A stretch of 64,000 nt of DNA from Kineosporia rhizophila (GCF_021277265.1 NZ_JAJSOH010000018.1:62001-126000), one strand, 5' to 3'; positions 17,360-26,565 are shown, counted from the first letter of the stretch. The notes: generated by a model not told the origin, from the letters alone. Numbers and translations: made by a program.

Positions 17360-18568
17360 CTAGGACTGCTCGGAAGAGGCCGACAGGTAGTCGAACACCG
17401 GGTGCGGGTGCATCAGGAAGTCGTGGTGGGAGATGTTCCAGGCGTAGGCGCCGGCCATCCGGAACACCAGCACGTCGCCGATCCGTAGGTCGCGCACCGC
17501 GACCCCGGCGGCGAGCTGGTCCTTCGGGGTGCACAGCTGCCCGACCACGGTGAGCGCGTCATCGTTCACCGGCTCGCCGGTGCGCTGCGGGCCGGGCAGC
17601 GCGACCACCGGCTGGCTGTGCCCCTTGGTGGCCGGGGTGCGCAGGTGGTGGGTACCGCCCCGGGCGATCGCGTACGCCTGGCCGCGGGTGTACTTCAGGT
17701 CGAGCACGTCGCTGACGTAGTAGCCGGCGTGCACGCTGACCGCCCGGCCCGGCTCGACCCGCAGCACCACCGCGTCGCGACCGGCCGTCTGGGTGACCTC
17801 GGCCAGGCCCTTGGCGTAGACCAGCCAGTCGAAGTGGTGCCCCGGTGCGGTGTAGTCGACCGACATCCCGCCGCCCAGGTTCACCTCGGGTGCGCTCAGG
17901 CCGGGCAGCCGGTCGCGCAGCCACCACAGCGCCCAGGCCAGCACCCGCTTGTCCAGCGCCAGCTTCTGCTCCGCGTCCAGGCCGGAGGCCAGGTGCACGT
18001 GGATGCCCCGCACCCGCACCCCGCTGCCGGCCGCCCCCGCGTCCCGGGCGGTCCGGGCCGCCTCGGCCAGCGACTCCTCGTCCATCCCGAACGGCCCGCT
18101 CATGCTCAGCGCCGCGCCGTCCACGCCGAACGGCAGGTTGGCCCGCAGCAGCACGTCCACCGGGCGACGCCCGGCCAGGGCGATCACCCGGTTCAGCTCG
18201 CGCAGGCTCTCCACGTGCAGTCGCCACACGCCCCGCCGGATCGCGGACACCAGCTCGCGGTCGGTCTTGCCCGGACCGCCGAACGCCACCCTGGCCCCGG
18301 GCAGCGTGTCCATCACGTGCTCCAGCTCGCCGCCCGAGGCCACCTCGATGCCGTCGGTCAGCGGGGCCAGCACCCGCAGCAGCTGCGGGTCGGGGTTGGC
18401 CTTGGCCGCGTAGAGGAACTCCACCCCGGCTCCGGCGAGGGCCTCGCGGATCTGCCGGGCCTGCATCTGCAGGGCGGGCAGGTCGTAGAGATATGCCGGA
18501 AGCCGATTCTCCGCAGCCAGGGCCAGCGCCCGTTCGCGCACGGCCGCGGGGAGCACATTGTCACGCAT
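17360..18568 (-). CDS. PLP-dependent fold-type III decarboxylase (Orn/DAP decarboxylase-like)
   Basis: 402 residues from the ATG at 18568; an upstream in-frame extension has no family homology by eye. The barrel domain has the PLP lysine in F-L-Y-A-A-K-A-N-P (Lys56), an H-V-H-L strand and the phosphate-binding N-L-G-G-G motif, and E-P-G-R-A-V. The C-terminal beta domain carries V-V-G-Q-L-C-T-P-K-D and ends A-Y-A-W-N-I-S-H-H-D-F-L-M-H-P. This ending is seen in the siderophore/antibiotic branch of the family (SbnH-like) and less in LysA. The substrate is therefore probably not meso-DAP. No biosynthetic partners are adjacent. Confidence 0.82.
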   Translation of the reverse strand: MRDNVLPAAVRERALALAAENRLPAYLYDLPALQMQARQIREALAGAGVEFLYAAKANPDPQLLRVLAPLTDGIEVASGGELEHVMDTLPGARVAFGGPGKTDRELVSAIRRGVWRLHVESLRELNRVIALAGRRPVDVLLRANLPFGVDGAALSMSGPFGMDEESLAEAARTARDAGAAGSGVRVRGIHVHLASGLDAEQKLALDKRVLAWALWWLRDRLPGLSAPEVNLGGGMSVDYTAPGHHFDWLVYAKGLAEVTQTAGRDAVVLRVEPGRAVSVHAGYYVSDVLDLKYTRGQAYAIARGGTHHLRTPATKGHSQPVVALPGPQRTGEPVNDDALTVVGQLCTPKDQLAAGVAVRDLRIGDVLVFRMAGAYAWNISHHDFLMHPHPVFDYLSASSEQS

Positions 18569-18738
18569 CCGCCGATTGTCGCCGAACCCGGACCCGCCCG
18601 GCGCCGCCTTCACCCGCTGGGGACATGAAGGTGACATGAACGACAGTACGGGTCGCCGCAGGTCACTCTGGGAGACAGAAGGGTCGCGCAGGGGTCGCGC
18701 ACCGAGCGGGGAAAGGGATATCTTCGGAAATTGATTCT

Positions 18739-18765
18739 GCATTCTTGATTGAATTCAAAGAATGC
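18739..18765. promoter_or_regulatory. Inverted repeat upstream of the HelD-like gene
   Basis: GCATTCTT (18739-18746) and AAGAATGC (18758-18765) form a perfect 8-bp inverted repeat within a markedly AT-rich 80-bp stretch. It could be an operator or an RNA hairpin about 38 bp before the TTG start. TTGATT at 18731-18736 may serve as a -35 box. Confidence 0.45.
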
Positions 18766-18802
18766 CATCCGACAGGCCAGATTGTAATTATCGGAGGATG
18801 AA

Positions 18803-21202
18803 TTGTCAAAGCGCGACGGTGGCTCCCGGGCCCCGGCCGACGACGAACCGGCCGACCCGGCCGACCCGGCCGACCCGGCTGACCTGGCTGACCTGGCTGC
18901 CGTGGCTGAGGAGCAGGACTACGTGTCGATGCTCTACGCCCACGTCGACGACCTCCGTGACAGCCTGGCCGCCCGGCAGACCCGGGCGCTGGCCGCGGCC
19001 GCCGGCACCCGTCAGGCCCGGGTCGAGCGGGAGGCCTTCGTGCACCTCTACGGCGGCCGGCTGACCCAGCTCAACGCCGCCGAGAACGCGCTCTGCTTCG
19101 GCCGTCTCGACCTCGACGACAGCGACCGGCCGCGCTACGTCGGGCGGATCGGCCTGCACGAGCCCGACCAGGACTCCGAGCCCCTGCTGGTCGACTGGCG
19201 GGCCCCCGTCGCCCGGCCGTTCTACCTGGCCACCGCCCTGCAACCCGACGGGGTGCGTCGGCGGCGGCACATCCGCACGGTGGGCCGCCGGGTGGTGCAC
19301 CTGCACGACGAGAACCTCACCGGCGCTGCGCCGGACGCGGCCGGTCCTGACTCCATCACCAGCGAGTCGGCGCTGATGGTGGCCCTCGACCGGGCCCGGA
19401 CGGGCCGGATGAGCGACATCGTCGAGACGGTGCAGGCCGAGCAGGACCGGATCATCCGCTCCGACCTGTCCGGGGTGCTGGTGGTGCAGGGCGGGCCGGG
19501 CACCGGCAAGACGGCGGTGGCCCTGCACCGGGCCGCCTACCTGCTCTACCACCACCGCGAACAGCTCGAGCGCCGCGGCGTCCTGATCATCGGCCCGAAC
19601 ACCACGTTCCTGCGCTACATCGCCGAGGTGCTGCCCGCGCTCGGTGAGACCGGCGTGCTGCTGGCCACCACCGGTGACCTGTTCCCGGGTGTGAGCCCCA
19701 CCCTCACCGAGCCCGGCGCGGTCACCGCGCTGAAGGGCCAGCTGCTGATGGCCGAGGTGGTGGCCGGCGCGGTCGCCGACCGCCAGTGGGTGCCCGAGGA
19801 CGACGACGAGATGGTCGCGATCCGCCACGACGGTCAGCTGCTGCGCCTCGACCGGCAGGCCTGCCTGGCCCTGCGCGAGCGGGTGCGGGGCAGCCGGCTG
19901 CTGCACAACGAGGCCCGGCCGCTGGTGCGCCGGCTGCTGGTGAAGGAGTTCGCCCGGCTCTGGGCCGAGGCGGTGGGCGAGGACCCGCTGGGCGGCGAGA
20001 ACCTGCTCGGGCCGGAGGATCTGGCGATCGTGCACCGTGAGCTGGATGAGAACGACGACGTGGACGGGGTGGTCGACTGGCTCTGGCCGGCCCTCACCCC
20101 CACCCGGCTGCTGCGTGAGCTGTTCGCCTCCCCGCGCCGCATCCGGGCCGCCGCCGCGCAGGTCGGGCTCACCCAGACCGAGCAGGACTGGCTGGTCCGC
20201 GAGGGCAACGGCTGGTCCGAGGCCGACGTACCGCTGCTCGACGAGGCCGCCGAACTGCTGGGCCGCGACGACTCGGCGGCCCGGCGCCTGGCCGGTGAGC
20301 TGCAGACCGCCAACCTGGAGTACGCGCAGGGGGTGCTCGACGTGCTGCGCGGCTCGGAGTCCGGCGACTTCGAGGACGAGGAGAGCGAGATCCTGGCCGC
20401 GTTCGACCTGATCGACGCCGAGACCCTGCTCGGCCGGCAGGAGGAGGCCGACCACCGCACCGCCGCCGAGCGGGCCGCCACCGACCGCACCTGGCGGTTC
20501 GGGCACATCGTGGTCGACGAGGCCCAGGAGGTCTCACCGATGGCCTGGCGGCTGCTGCTGCGGCGGGGGCGCTCGATGACCCTGGTCGGCGACGTGGCCC
20601 AGGCCAGCGAGCCGGCCGGCGCCGGTTCGTGGCGTCAGGCCCTCGGGCCGCACGTCGGCGACCGCTGGCGGCTGGAGGAACTCTCGGTCAACTACCGCAT
20701 GCCGGCGCCGATCGCCGAGGTCGCCGCCGGGGTGCTCAGGGCGCTGGATCCCGATCTGCCCAGCCCCGAGGCGGTGCGCCTCGACGGGGCCCGGCCGTGG
20801 AGTCACCGGAGCACCGACATCTTCGCCCAGCTACCCGATCTGGTCGGCGGTGAACTCGAAAAGATCGACCCGGAGCGGCGTCTGGCGGTGGTGGCGGCTC
20901 CTGACCAGTCTGCCCAGGTGTTCGCCGCACTGGAGAAGGAACTGCGCGAACCGGTGGCCCGGGGTGAGGATCCGGACGAGACGGGCACTTCCGGGCCGGC
21001 CCGGGTCGTGGTCCTGGAGCCCCGCGAGACGAAGGGTCTGGAGTTCGACGCGGTCATCGTGGTCGAACCCGAACGCATCCTCGCCGCCTCTCCCCGCGGC
21101 CTGAGCGACCTCTACGTGGCGGTCACGCGGGCCACCCAGCGCCTCGGCGTGGTCCACTGCGCCGAACTGCCGCAGTCGCTGGCCGCCTTACGGCCGCAGT
21201 AG
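18803..21202 (+). CDS. HelD-like RNA polymerase recycling ATPase (UvrD/SF1 helicase-like)
   Basis: 799 residues. TTG start at 18803 with GGAGGA five to ten bases before it; the nearby ATG at 18798 is out of frame. An N-terminal coiled-coil region (about 40-90) precedes the SF1 core: Walker A G-G-P-G-T-G-K-T near 231-238, V-V-D-E-A-Q-E motif II near 572, V-N-Y-R-M motif IV, and E-T-K-G-L-E-F-D and Y-V-A-V-T-R-A-T near the end. The L-L-V-D-W-R-A-P motif is typical of HelD, which clears RNA polymerase from stalled or rifamycin-bound complexes. No rifamycin-associated element was seen upstream, so an HelR role is not claimed. Confidence 0.88.
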   Translation: MSKRDGGSRAPADDEPADPADPADPADLADLAAVAEEQDYVSMLYAHVDDLRDSLAARQTRALAAAAGTRQARVEREAFVHLYGGRLTQLNAAENALCFGRLDLDDSDRPRYVGRIGLHEPDQDSEPLLVDWRAPVARPFYLATALQPDGVRRRRHIRTVGRRVVHLHDENLTGAAPDAAGPDSITSESALMVALDRARTGRMSDIVETVQAEQDRIIRSDLSGVLVVQGGPGTGKTAVALHRAAYLLYHHREQLERRGVLIIGPNTTFLRYIAEVLPALGETGVLLATTGDLFPGVSPTLTEPGAVTALKGQLLMAEVVAGAVADRQWVPEDDDEMVAIRHDGQLLRLDRQACLALRERVRGSRLLHNEARPLVRRLLVKEFARLWAEAVGEDPLGGENLLGPEDLAIVHRELDENDDVDGVVDWLWPALTPTRLLRELFASPRRIRAAAAQVGLTQTEQDWLVREGNGWSEADVPLLDEAAELLGRDDSAARRLAGELQTANLEYAQGVLDVLRGSESGDFEDEESEILAAFDLIDAETLLGRQEEADHRTAAERAATDRTWRFGHIVVDEAQEVSPMAWRLLLRRGRSMTLVGDVAQASEPAGAGSWRQALGPHVGDRWRLEELSVNYRMPAPIAEVAAGVLRALDPDLPSPEAVRLDGARPWSHRSTDIFAQLPDLVGGELEKIDPERRLAVVAAPDQSAQVFAALEKELREPVARGEDPDETGTSGPARVVVLEPRETKGLEFDAVIVVEPERILAASPRGLSDLYVAVTRATQRLGVVHCAELPQSLAALRPQ
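18846..18899 (+). repeat. 9-bp tandem repeat encoding P-A-D / L-A-D units
   Basis: About six copies of a GACCCGGCC-like unit near the 5' end of the HelD-like gene encode an acidic Pro/Ala/Leu/Asp stretch before the coiled coil. This is probably a length-variable N-terminal tail. Confidence 0.6.
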
Positions 21203-21217
21203 AACCCGACCAGAACG

Positions 21218-21262
21218 AAATTGAGGACGCTTGTGGGCCAGGCCCACAAGCGTCCTCAATTT
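21218..21262. terminator. Bidirectional rho-independent terminator
   Basis: A perfect 22-bp inverted repeat (21218-21239 and 21241-21262) with a single central base, flanked by A-run/T-run ends (AAATTG...CAATTT), lies between the convergent HelD-like and OsmC genes. It can fold as a strong hairpin on either strand, with T-rich 3' ends in both directions. Confidence 0.92.
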
Positions 21263-21268
21263 GTGCTT

Positions 21269-21712
21269 CTACTCGGTTTCTTCGTCAGCGGTACGCACCG
21301 CGATCGGGGTGCCGTTCTCGATCGTGCGCGACACCGTGCAGGTACGGTCGTGGGAGGCCTTGATCGCGCGGGGTAGCAGCATCCGCGCCGCGTCACCGGC
21401 CTCGCCCTCGGGGAAGCGCACGTCGAAGGTCAGGACGATGTCCTCCAAGTGGTTCTCGCCGTTCTCCCGCACGTAGCGGGCGTCCACCCGGGCCGAGAAG
21501 TTGTCGGCCGGCGACCGCCGCCCGGTGACCACGTCGACGTCCACCGCGGAGCAGCCGGCGATCGCGGCCAGCAGGAGCTCCACCGGGGAGAACCCGTCCG
21601 CGTCGTTACTGCCGAAGCGCAGCGTGTTGCCGCGCTTGTTGGTGGCCAGGTAAACGCCCTCCTCGACACGTTCGAGGGTCACCGAGCGGTTGTCGTCCTT
21701 CTGTTCAGCCAT
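21269..21712 (-). CDS. OsmC-family protein
   Basis: 147 residues, full family length. The two redox cysteines expected for OsmC/Ohr proteins are present: Cys54 in A-I-A-G-C-S-A-V-D and Cys125 in H-D-R-T-C-T-V. The central F-S-P-V-E-L-L-L-A-A helix is typical. OsmC proteins reduce organic hydroperoxides using dithiol electron donors, although this YhfA-like branch is less well characterised. It is convergent with the HelD-like gene and separated by a strong terminator. 22 bp downstream of the ppdK stop, so it may be read through from ppdK. Confidence 0.88.
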   Translation of the reverse strand: MAEQKDDNRSVTLERVEEGVYLATNKRGNTLRFGSNDADGFSPVELLLAAIAGCSAVDVDVVTGRRSPADNFSARVDARYVRENGENHLEDIVLTFDVRFPEGEAGDAARMLLPRAIKASHDRTCTVSRTIENGTPIAVRTADEETE

Positions 21713-21734
21713 CCGGCGAGCATCGCACGAGCCG

Positions 21735-24419
21735 CTACTGCACCGCCGCGCGGCCCGCCTCCAGCCGGGCGATCGGCACCCGGAAGGGGGAGCAGGACAC
21801 GTAGTCGATGCCGACCTTGTGGAAGAAGTGGATCGACTCCGGGTCGCCGCCGTGTTCTCCGCACACCCCCAGCTTCAGGTCGGGGCGGGTGCGGCGGCCG
21901 TCGGTGGAGGCGATCTGGATCAGCCGGCCCACCCCGTCCACGTCCAGGCTCTCGAACGGGGAGACCATGAACACGCCCCGGTCGAGGTAGGTGGCGAAGA
22001 ACCCGCCCTCAACGTCGTCGCGGGAGAAGCCCCAGGTGGTCTGGGTGAGGTCGTTGGTGCCGAAGGAGAAGAACTCGGCCGCCTCGGCGACCCGGGTGGC
22101 GGTCAGCGCGGCCCGCGGCAGCTCGATCATCGTGCCGATCGGGATGTCCAGCTCCACCCCCTTCTCCTGCTGCACGGCGGCCAGGATCTGGTCGGCCTCG
22201 TCGCGGATCAGGAACAGCTCCATCACCGACCCGACCAGCGGGATCATGATCTCGACCCGCGGGGTGCGGCCCTCGGCCCGCAGGCCGGCCGCGGCCTCGC
22301 TGATCGCCCGCACCTGCAGCGCGAACAGTCCGGGCAGCACCAGGCCCAGCCGGACCCCGCGCAGGCCCAGCATCGGGTTCGACTCGTGCAGCTTCTCCAC
22401 CGCGGCGAGCAGGCGCTCCTCGTCCGGGTCGGCATCGCCGGCGGCCCGGTCCAGCGCCACCTTGACCGTGAGTTCGGTCCGGTCGGGCAGGAACTCGTGC
22501 AGCGGCGGGTCGAGCAGCCGGATCGTCACCGGCAGGTCGTCCATGGCGGTGAGCAGCTCGACGAAGTCGTCGCGCTGCAGCGGCAGCAGCTCGTCGTACA
22601 CCGCCTGCCGGTCGGCCGCGTCGGAGGCCAGGATCAGCCGCTCGATCAGCACCCGCCGCTCCCCCAGGAACATGTGCTCGGTGCGGCACAACCCGATCCC
22701 CTGCGCGCCGAGATCCCTGGCCCGGGTGGCGTCCTCGGCGTTGTCGGCGTTGGTGCGCACCCGCAGCCGCCGGATCGAGTCGGCGTGAGAGAGCAGCCGG
22801 TCCACCGAGCGGACCAGCTCGGCGGTGTCCTCGTCGACGTCCTGCAGCGCGGCCTCCAGGCCGCTCTCCAGGTAGGTGGCCACCGGGGATGAGACCACCG
22901 GTACCTCACCGGCGAACACCTCCCCGGTGCTGCCGTCGATGCTGATCATGTCGCCCTCGTTCAGCGCATGGCCGTTCACCTTGGCGGTGCGGGCGCCCGC
23001 GTCCACGTCGAGCTCGGCGAACCCGCAGACGCAGGTCTTGCCCATGCCCCGGGCGACCACGGCGGCGTGACTGGTCTTGCCCCCGCGCGAGGTCAGCACA
23101 CCCTTGGCCGCGATCATCCCGCCCAGGTCGTCGGGGTTGGTCTCGCGGCGCACCAGGATCACGTCCTGGCCCTCGGCGGCGGCCTTCTCGGCCGTCTTCG
23201 AGTCGAACACGATGTGCCCGGTGGCCGCCCCCGGCGAGGCCGCCATCCCGGTGCCCAGGTGCTCCTTCTCGGCCGCGGCGTCGAACCGCGGGAACATCAG
23301 CTGGGCCAGCTGCGACCCGTCGACCCGCTGCAGCGCCTCGTCCATCGTGATCAGGTTCTCGTCGACCAGCTGGGTGGCGATCCGGAAGGCGGCCGCGGCC
23401 GTGCGTTTCCCCACCCGGGTCTGCAGCATCCAGAGCTTGCTGCGCTCGATCGTGAACTCGATGTCGCACAGGTCGCGGTAGTGCGTCTCCAGCCGCCGCA
23501 TCACCTGCAGCAACTGCTTGTAGGAGGACGGGTCGACGTCCTTCAGGTCGGCCAGGCTGAGGGTGTTGCGGATACCCGAGACCACGTCCTCGCCCTGCGC
23601 GTTCACCAGGTAGTCGCCGTAGACCCCGCCGTGCCCGGAGGCCGGGTCGCGGGTGAAGGCGACTCCGGTGCCCGAGGTCTCGCCCATGTTGCCGAACACC
23701 ATGGTGCAGATGTTGACCGCCGTGCCCAGGTCCTGCGGGATCCGCTCGCGGCGCCGGTACAGCCGGGCCCGCTCGGTGTTCCAGGAGTCGAAGACGGCGC
23801 GGATCGCCATGTCCAGCTGCTCACGCGGATGCTGCGGGAACTCGTCCCCGCTCTCCGTCGCGATCACCGACTTGAACGTGTTGACCAGGGTTTTCAGGCT
23901 CTCCACGTCCAGCTCGACGTCGGTGTCCACGCCCTGGGCGGTCTTGGCCTCCTCCAGCGCCCGGGCGAAGATCTCCCCGTCGATCTCCAGCACCGTCTTG
24001 CCGAACATCTGCAGCAGCCGGCGGTAGGAGTCCCAGGCGAAACGCTCGTCGCCGCTCTCCTCGGCCAGGCCCTTGACACTGGCGTCGTTCAGCCCGACAT
24101 TGAGCACCGTCTCCATCATGCCGGGCATCGAGTGCATCGCGCCGGAGCGCACACTCACCAACAGCGGGTCGTGCCGGTCGCCCAGCCGACGGCCCAGGTC
24201 GTCCTCCAGCCGGCGCAGTGCCATCGTCACCTGCACCCGTAACTCGCCCGGCTCGGTCCCCGCCGCCAAGTAGGAACGGCAGGCCTCGGTGGTGATCGTG
24301 AAGCCCGGGGGAACCGGGAGCCCGAGGTTGGTCATCTCGGCCAGGTTGGCGCCCTTGCCGCCGAGAAGCTCCCGCTGCTCCTTGTTGCCTTCCGAGAACG
24401 CGTACACGTACTGGGTCAT
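21735..24419 (-). CDS. ppdK: Pyruvate, phosphate dikinase
   Basis: 894 residues, the usual length, starting M-T-Q-Y-V-Y-A-F at ATG 24419. It carries the N-terminal ATP-grasp domain (G-G-K-G-A-N-L-A-E-M), the central phosphohistidine domain with G-G-K-T-S-H-A-A-V-V-A-R-G (catalytic His), and the C-terminal TIM barrel with G-I-G-L-C-R-T-E-H-M-F and the L-G-V-C-G-E-H-G-G-D-P cysteine motif. It interconverts pyruvate + ATP + Pi with PEP + AMP + PPi, giving a reversible bypass of pyruvate kinase. The palindrome TGTCCGGACA lies 76 bp upstream of the start and is shared with the mdh upstream region. Confidence 0.97.
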   Translation of the reverse strand: MTQYVYAFSEGNKEQRELLGGKGANLAEMTNLGLPVPPGFTITTEACRSYLAAGTEPGELRVQVTMALRRLEDDLGRRLGDRHDPLLVSVRSGAMHSMPGMMETVLNVGLNDASVKGLAEESGDERFAWDSYRRLLQMFGKTVLEIDGEIFARALEEAKTAQGVDTDVELDVESLKTLVNTFKSVIATESGDEFPQHPREQLDMAIRAVFDSWNTERARLYRRRERIPQDLGTAVNICTMVFGNMGETSGTGVAFTRDPASGHGGVYGDYLVNAQGEDVVSGIRNTLSLADLKDVDPSSYKQLLQVMRRLETHYRDLCDIEFTIERSKLWMLQTRVGKRTAAAAFRIATQLVDENLITMDEALQRVDGSQLAQLMFPRFDAAAEKEHLGTGMAASPGAATGHIVFDSKTAEKAAAEGQDVILVRRETNPDDLGGMIAAKGVLTSRGGKTSHAAVVARGMGKTCVCGFAELDVDAGARTAKVNGHALNEGDMISIDGSTGEVFAGEVPVVSSPVATYLESGLEAALQDVDEDTAELVRSVDRLLSHADSIRRLRVRTNADNAEDATRARDLGAQGIGLCRTEHMFLGERRVLIERLILASDAADRQAVYDELLPLQRDDFVELLTAMDDLPVTIRLLDPPLHEFLPDRTELTVKVALDRAAGDADPDEERLLAAVEKLHESNPMLGLRGVRLGLVLPGLFALQVRAISEAAAGLRAEGRTPRVEIMIPLVGSVMELFLIRDEADQILAAVQQEKGVELDIPIGTMIELPRAALTATRVAEAAEFFSFGTNDLTQTTWGFSRDDVEGGFFATYLDRGVFMVSPFESLDVDGVGRLIQIASTDGRRTRPDLKLGVCGEHGGDPESIHFFHKVGIDYVSCSPFRVPIARLEAGRAAVQ

Positions 24420-24495
24420 CGATCCATCACGCCTTTCCGCCGGGCAAAGCTGGAGAATCGGATTCCGCAAAGGCCGAGGGTAGGCAGGAAAAACT

Positions 24496-24505
24496 TGTCC
24501 GGACA
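24496..24505. promoter_or_regulatory. TGTCCGGACA palindrome upstream of ppdK
   Basis: A perfect 10-bp palindrome, extended to CTTGTCCGGACAGG, 76 bp before the ppdK start codon, just upstream of a T-run and a TACCCT sequence on the minus strand that could be the -10 box. The same 10-mer occurs at 52291 and 54674, also between genes. Confidence 0.5.
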
Positions 24506-24596
24506 GGGGGTGCCGGATCGGCGGCCGGGCTGGTTGCGCGGGCCTGACCTGCGGCTTCACCACCTGCTGGCGGGTGGGCGACGATGCGCCCGGCGG

Positions 24597-25313
24597 TCAG
24601 GCGAAGGCCGCTTCGGACACGTCGCCCAGGAACTCGACCAGGTTGTTGCCGTAGCTGCGCGGGTCGATGATGCGCAGCACCAGGCAGAACTCGCGGCCAG
24701 GTGGGTAGGTGGCCGCGAGACGGCGGCTCTCCCGGGCGAGAAAGCGCGCCCCCGCGTGATTGGCAGCGGCAGTCTGCCCCAGGATCAGGAACAGGGGCTT
24801 ACGGGCCTGGTCGGCCCCGCGGTACAGCCGGGCCACCAGCACGACCACCGACTCGCCCTGCCGGTAGGGGTAGCGCTGCGCCCCGACCCGCAGTTCCGGA
24901 TCGCCGTTCCCGTCTTCTCCCTCACCCACGCCGGGCAGGAACTGGCGCAGGTGGGCGGCGGTGCGGTCGTTGGAACTGGGCCCGCCCACGCAGAACTCGG
25001 TCTGCTCGCCCAGCCCGCCGCGGGCCGACTGGTACATGTGGAAGTCCGGCTCCGCGTCGCAGCTCTTCACGATCACGGCCAGCTCGACCATCGCCGCCAC
25101 GTCACCCCGGCTGACGCTGCGCTCGCGACCCCAGGTGTCCCGGCCCACCACCACCGTGGCCCGTTGCCCGGTGCCGAGGCCGAAGAACCGCCGCACCCGG
25201 GCCCGGCGCCGGTACCGGCCGAGCACCCCGGCCAGCCACAGGGCCCCGCCGAAGAGTGCGCTCGCGACCAGGTTGACGGCCAGATCCCCCACGACAAGTG
25301 ACTTTAACGCCAC
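24597..25313 (-). CDS. Hypothetical protein with one N-terminal membrane segment
   Basis: About 238 residues from GTG 25313; the start is uncertain, with GTG 25292 also possible. A hydrophobic helix (about 10-28) followed by a basic R-Y-R-R-R-A-R-V-R-R-F stretch suggests N-out/C-in anchoring. The cytoplasmic remainder contains D-T-W-G-R-E-R-S-V-S-R-G-D, a C-D-A-E-P-D-F-H segment and an F-C-V-G-G-P-S-S-N-D-R-T stretch. No family is recognised. The G-G-P-S-S-N motif and soluble alpha/beta pattern suggest a ligand-binding domain but this is speculative. Divergent from the amidohydrolase gene. Confidence 0.55.
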   Translation of the reverse strand: MALKSLVVGDLAVNLVASALFGGALWLAGVLGRYRRRARVRRFFGLGTGQRATVVVGRDTWGRERSVSRGDVAAMVELAVIVKSCDAEPDFHMYQSARGGLGEQTEFCVGGPSSNDRTAAHLRQFLPGVGEGEDGNGDPELRVGAQRYPYRQGESVVVLVARLYRGADQARKPLFLILGQTAAANHAGARFLARESRRLAATYPPGREFCLVLRIIDPRSYGNNLVEFLGDVSEAAFA

Positions 25314-25359
25314 CTCTGGCCCCTTGCCCCACTTCGACCTGATTCCGAGGATGGGTGAC

Positions 25360-26565
25360 ATGCCGTACCCGGAGCGTGTCGCCCACATCGCAGCCCTGGC
25401 CTTCGACGGGCGCCGGTTCCGGCCCGAGGGCGCCACGGTGCTCGTCGAGGCCGGCTCGATCCTCTCGGTCGAGCCTGGTCAGCGACCGGTGCCGGAGGGG
25501 TTCGCGGTGCGCCGGCACGAGGACGCCACCCTGCTGCCCGGGCTGATCGACACCCACGTGCACCTGATCGCCGACGGGAAGGACGGGGCGCTCGGCCGCG
25601 ATCCGGGCCGCAGCGCCGAGGAGCGCGAGCAGGTGGTGCGCGAGTCGCTGCGGGCTCACGCCCGGGCCGGGGTGACCACCGTGCGCGATCTGGGCGACAA
25701 CCACTGGTCGGTCCTGCAGCGCACGGCGGCCTGGGACGAGCCCACGGTGATCGCTTCCGGGCCCCCCATCACCACGCCGGGCGGGCACTGCGCGGCCATG
25801 GGCGGGGAGGCCGCCGGGCCGGAACAACTGCTGGCCGCCGTGGACGAACGGGCCCGGCGGGGCGCCGACCTGGTGAAGATCGTGGTGAGCGGCGGGGCCA
25901 TGACGCCCGGCTCCGACCTGCTCTCGCTGCAGTACTCCTTGGAAGACGTGGCGCTGGTGGTGAAACGGGCCGCCGACCACGGCCTCCGGGTGGCCACGCA
26001 CGCCCACTCGCTGGACGCCGTGCAACTCTCCATCGACGCCGGCGTGCAGAACATCGAGCACTGCACCTGCCTGACCAGCCATGGCGTGCAGACACCCCCC
26101 GACCTAGCGGCCCGCCTGCGGGACAACGGCATCCACATCGGCCCGACCTTCGGCCGCATCCCCGGCAGCCGGCCCTCGGCCCAGGCGCTGGAGGTCACCC
26201 GGCGCACCGGCCTGGTGCCGGAACACCGGTTTGCCCAGGTCGAGAAGCTGCACCGGGAGGGCGTTCTGGTGATCAGCGGATCGGACGGCGGCATTCACGC
26301 GGCCAAGCCGCACGGCATCGTGGCCCTCGCGGTGGCCGAACTGGTGGCGGCCGGGATCGCGACAGACGACGCTCTCGCGACCGCCACCTCGGTGTCCGCG
26401 CAGGCGTGCGGGCTGGAACGGACGAAGGGGCGGCTGGCCGCCGGGGCGGACGCGGACCTGCTGGTGGTGCAGGGCGACCCCCGGGCCGACATCGCGGCGC
26501 TGACCAGGGTGCTGACGGTGGTGAAGGGCGGGGTCGAGCTGTCTACGGACGCCGCAGGACGATGA
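25360..26565 (+). CDS. Amidohydrolase (imidazolonepropionase/prolidase-like)
   Basis: 401 residues from ATG 25360, chosen because GAGG lies 9 bp upstream; ATG 25351 would add three residues. Metal-binding motifs of the amidohydrolase superfamily are all visible: L-P-G-L-I-D-T-H-V-H-L near 66-72, Lys in L-V-K-I-V-V-S-G (likely carboxylated), H-A-H near 213, N-I-E-H-C-T-C with the next His, and the catalytic Asp in I-S-G-S-D-G-G. The C-terminal strand G-A-D-A-D-L-L-V-V-Q-G-D-P is typical. It probably hydrolyses a dipeptide-like or cyclic amide. Its end overlaps the convergent nicotianamine-synthase-like gene by 23 bp. Confidence 0.88.
   Translation: MPYPERVAHIAALAFDGRRFRPEGATVLVEAGSILSVEPGQRPVPEGFAVRRHEDATLLPGLIDTHVHLIADGKDGALGRDPGRSAEEREQVVRESLRAHARAGVTTVRDLGDNHWSVLQRTAAWDEPTVIASGPPITTPGGHCAAMGGEAAGPEQLLAAVDERARRGADLVKIVVSGGAMTPGSDLLSLQYSLEDVALVVKRAADHGLRVATHAHSLDAVQLSIDAGVQNIEHCTCLTSHGVQTPPDLAARLRDNGIHIGPTFGRIPGSRPSAQALEVTRRTGLVPEHRFAQVEKLHREGVLVISGSDGGIHAAKPHGIVALAVAELVAAGIATDDALATATSVSAQACGLERTKGRLAAGADADLLVVQGDPRADIAALTRVLTVVKGGVELSTDAAGR

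Noticed and set aside
18569-18802. Rifamycin-associated element before the HelD-like gene
   Set aside because: The expected GGGGCTTGC-type inverted repeat was looked for and not found.
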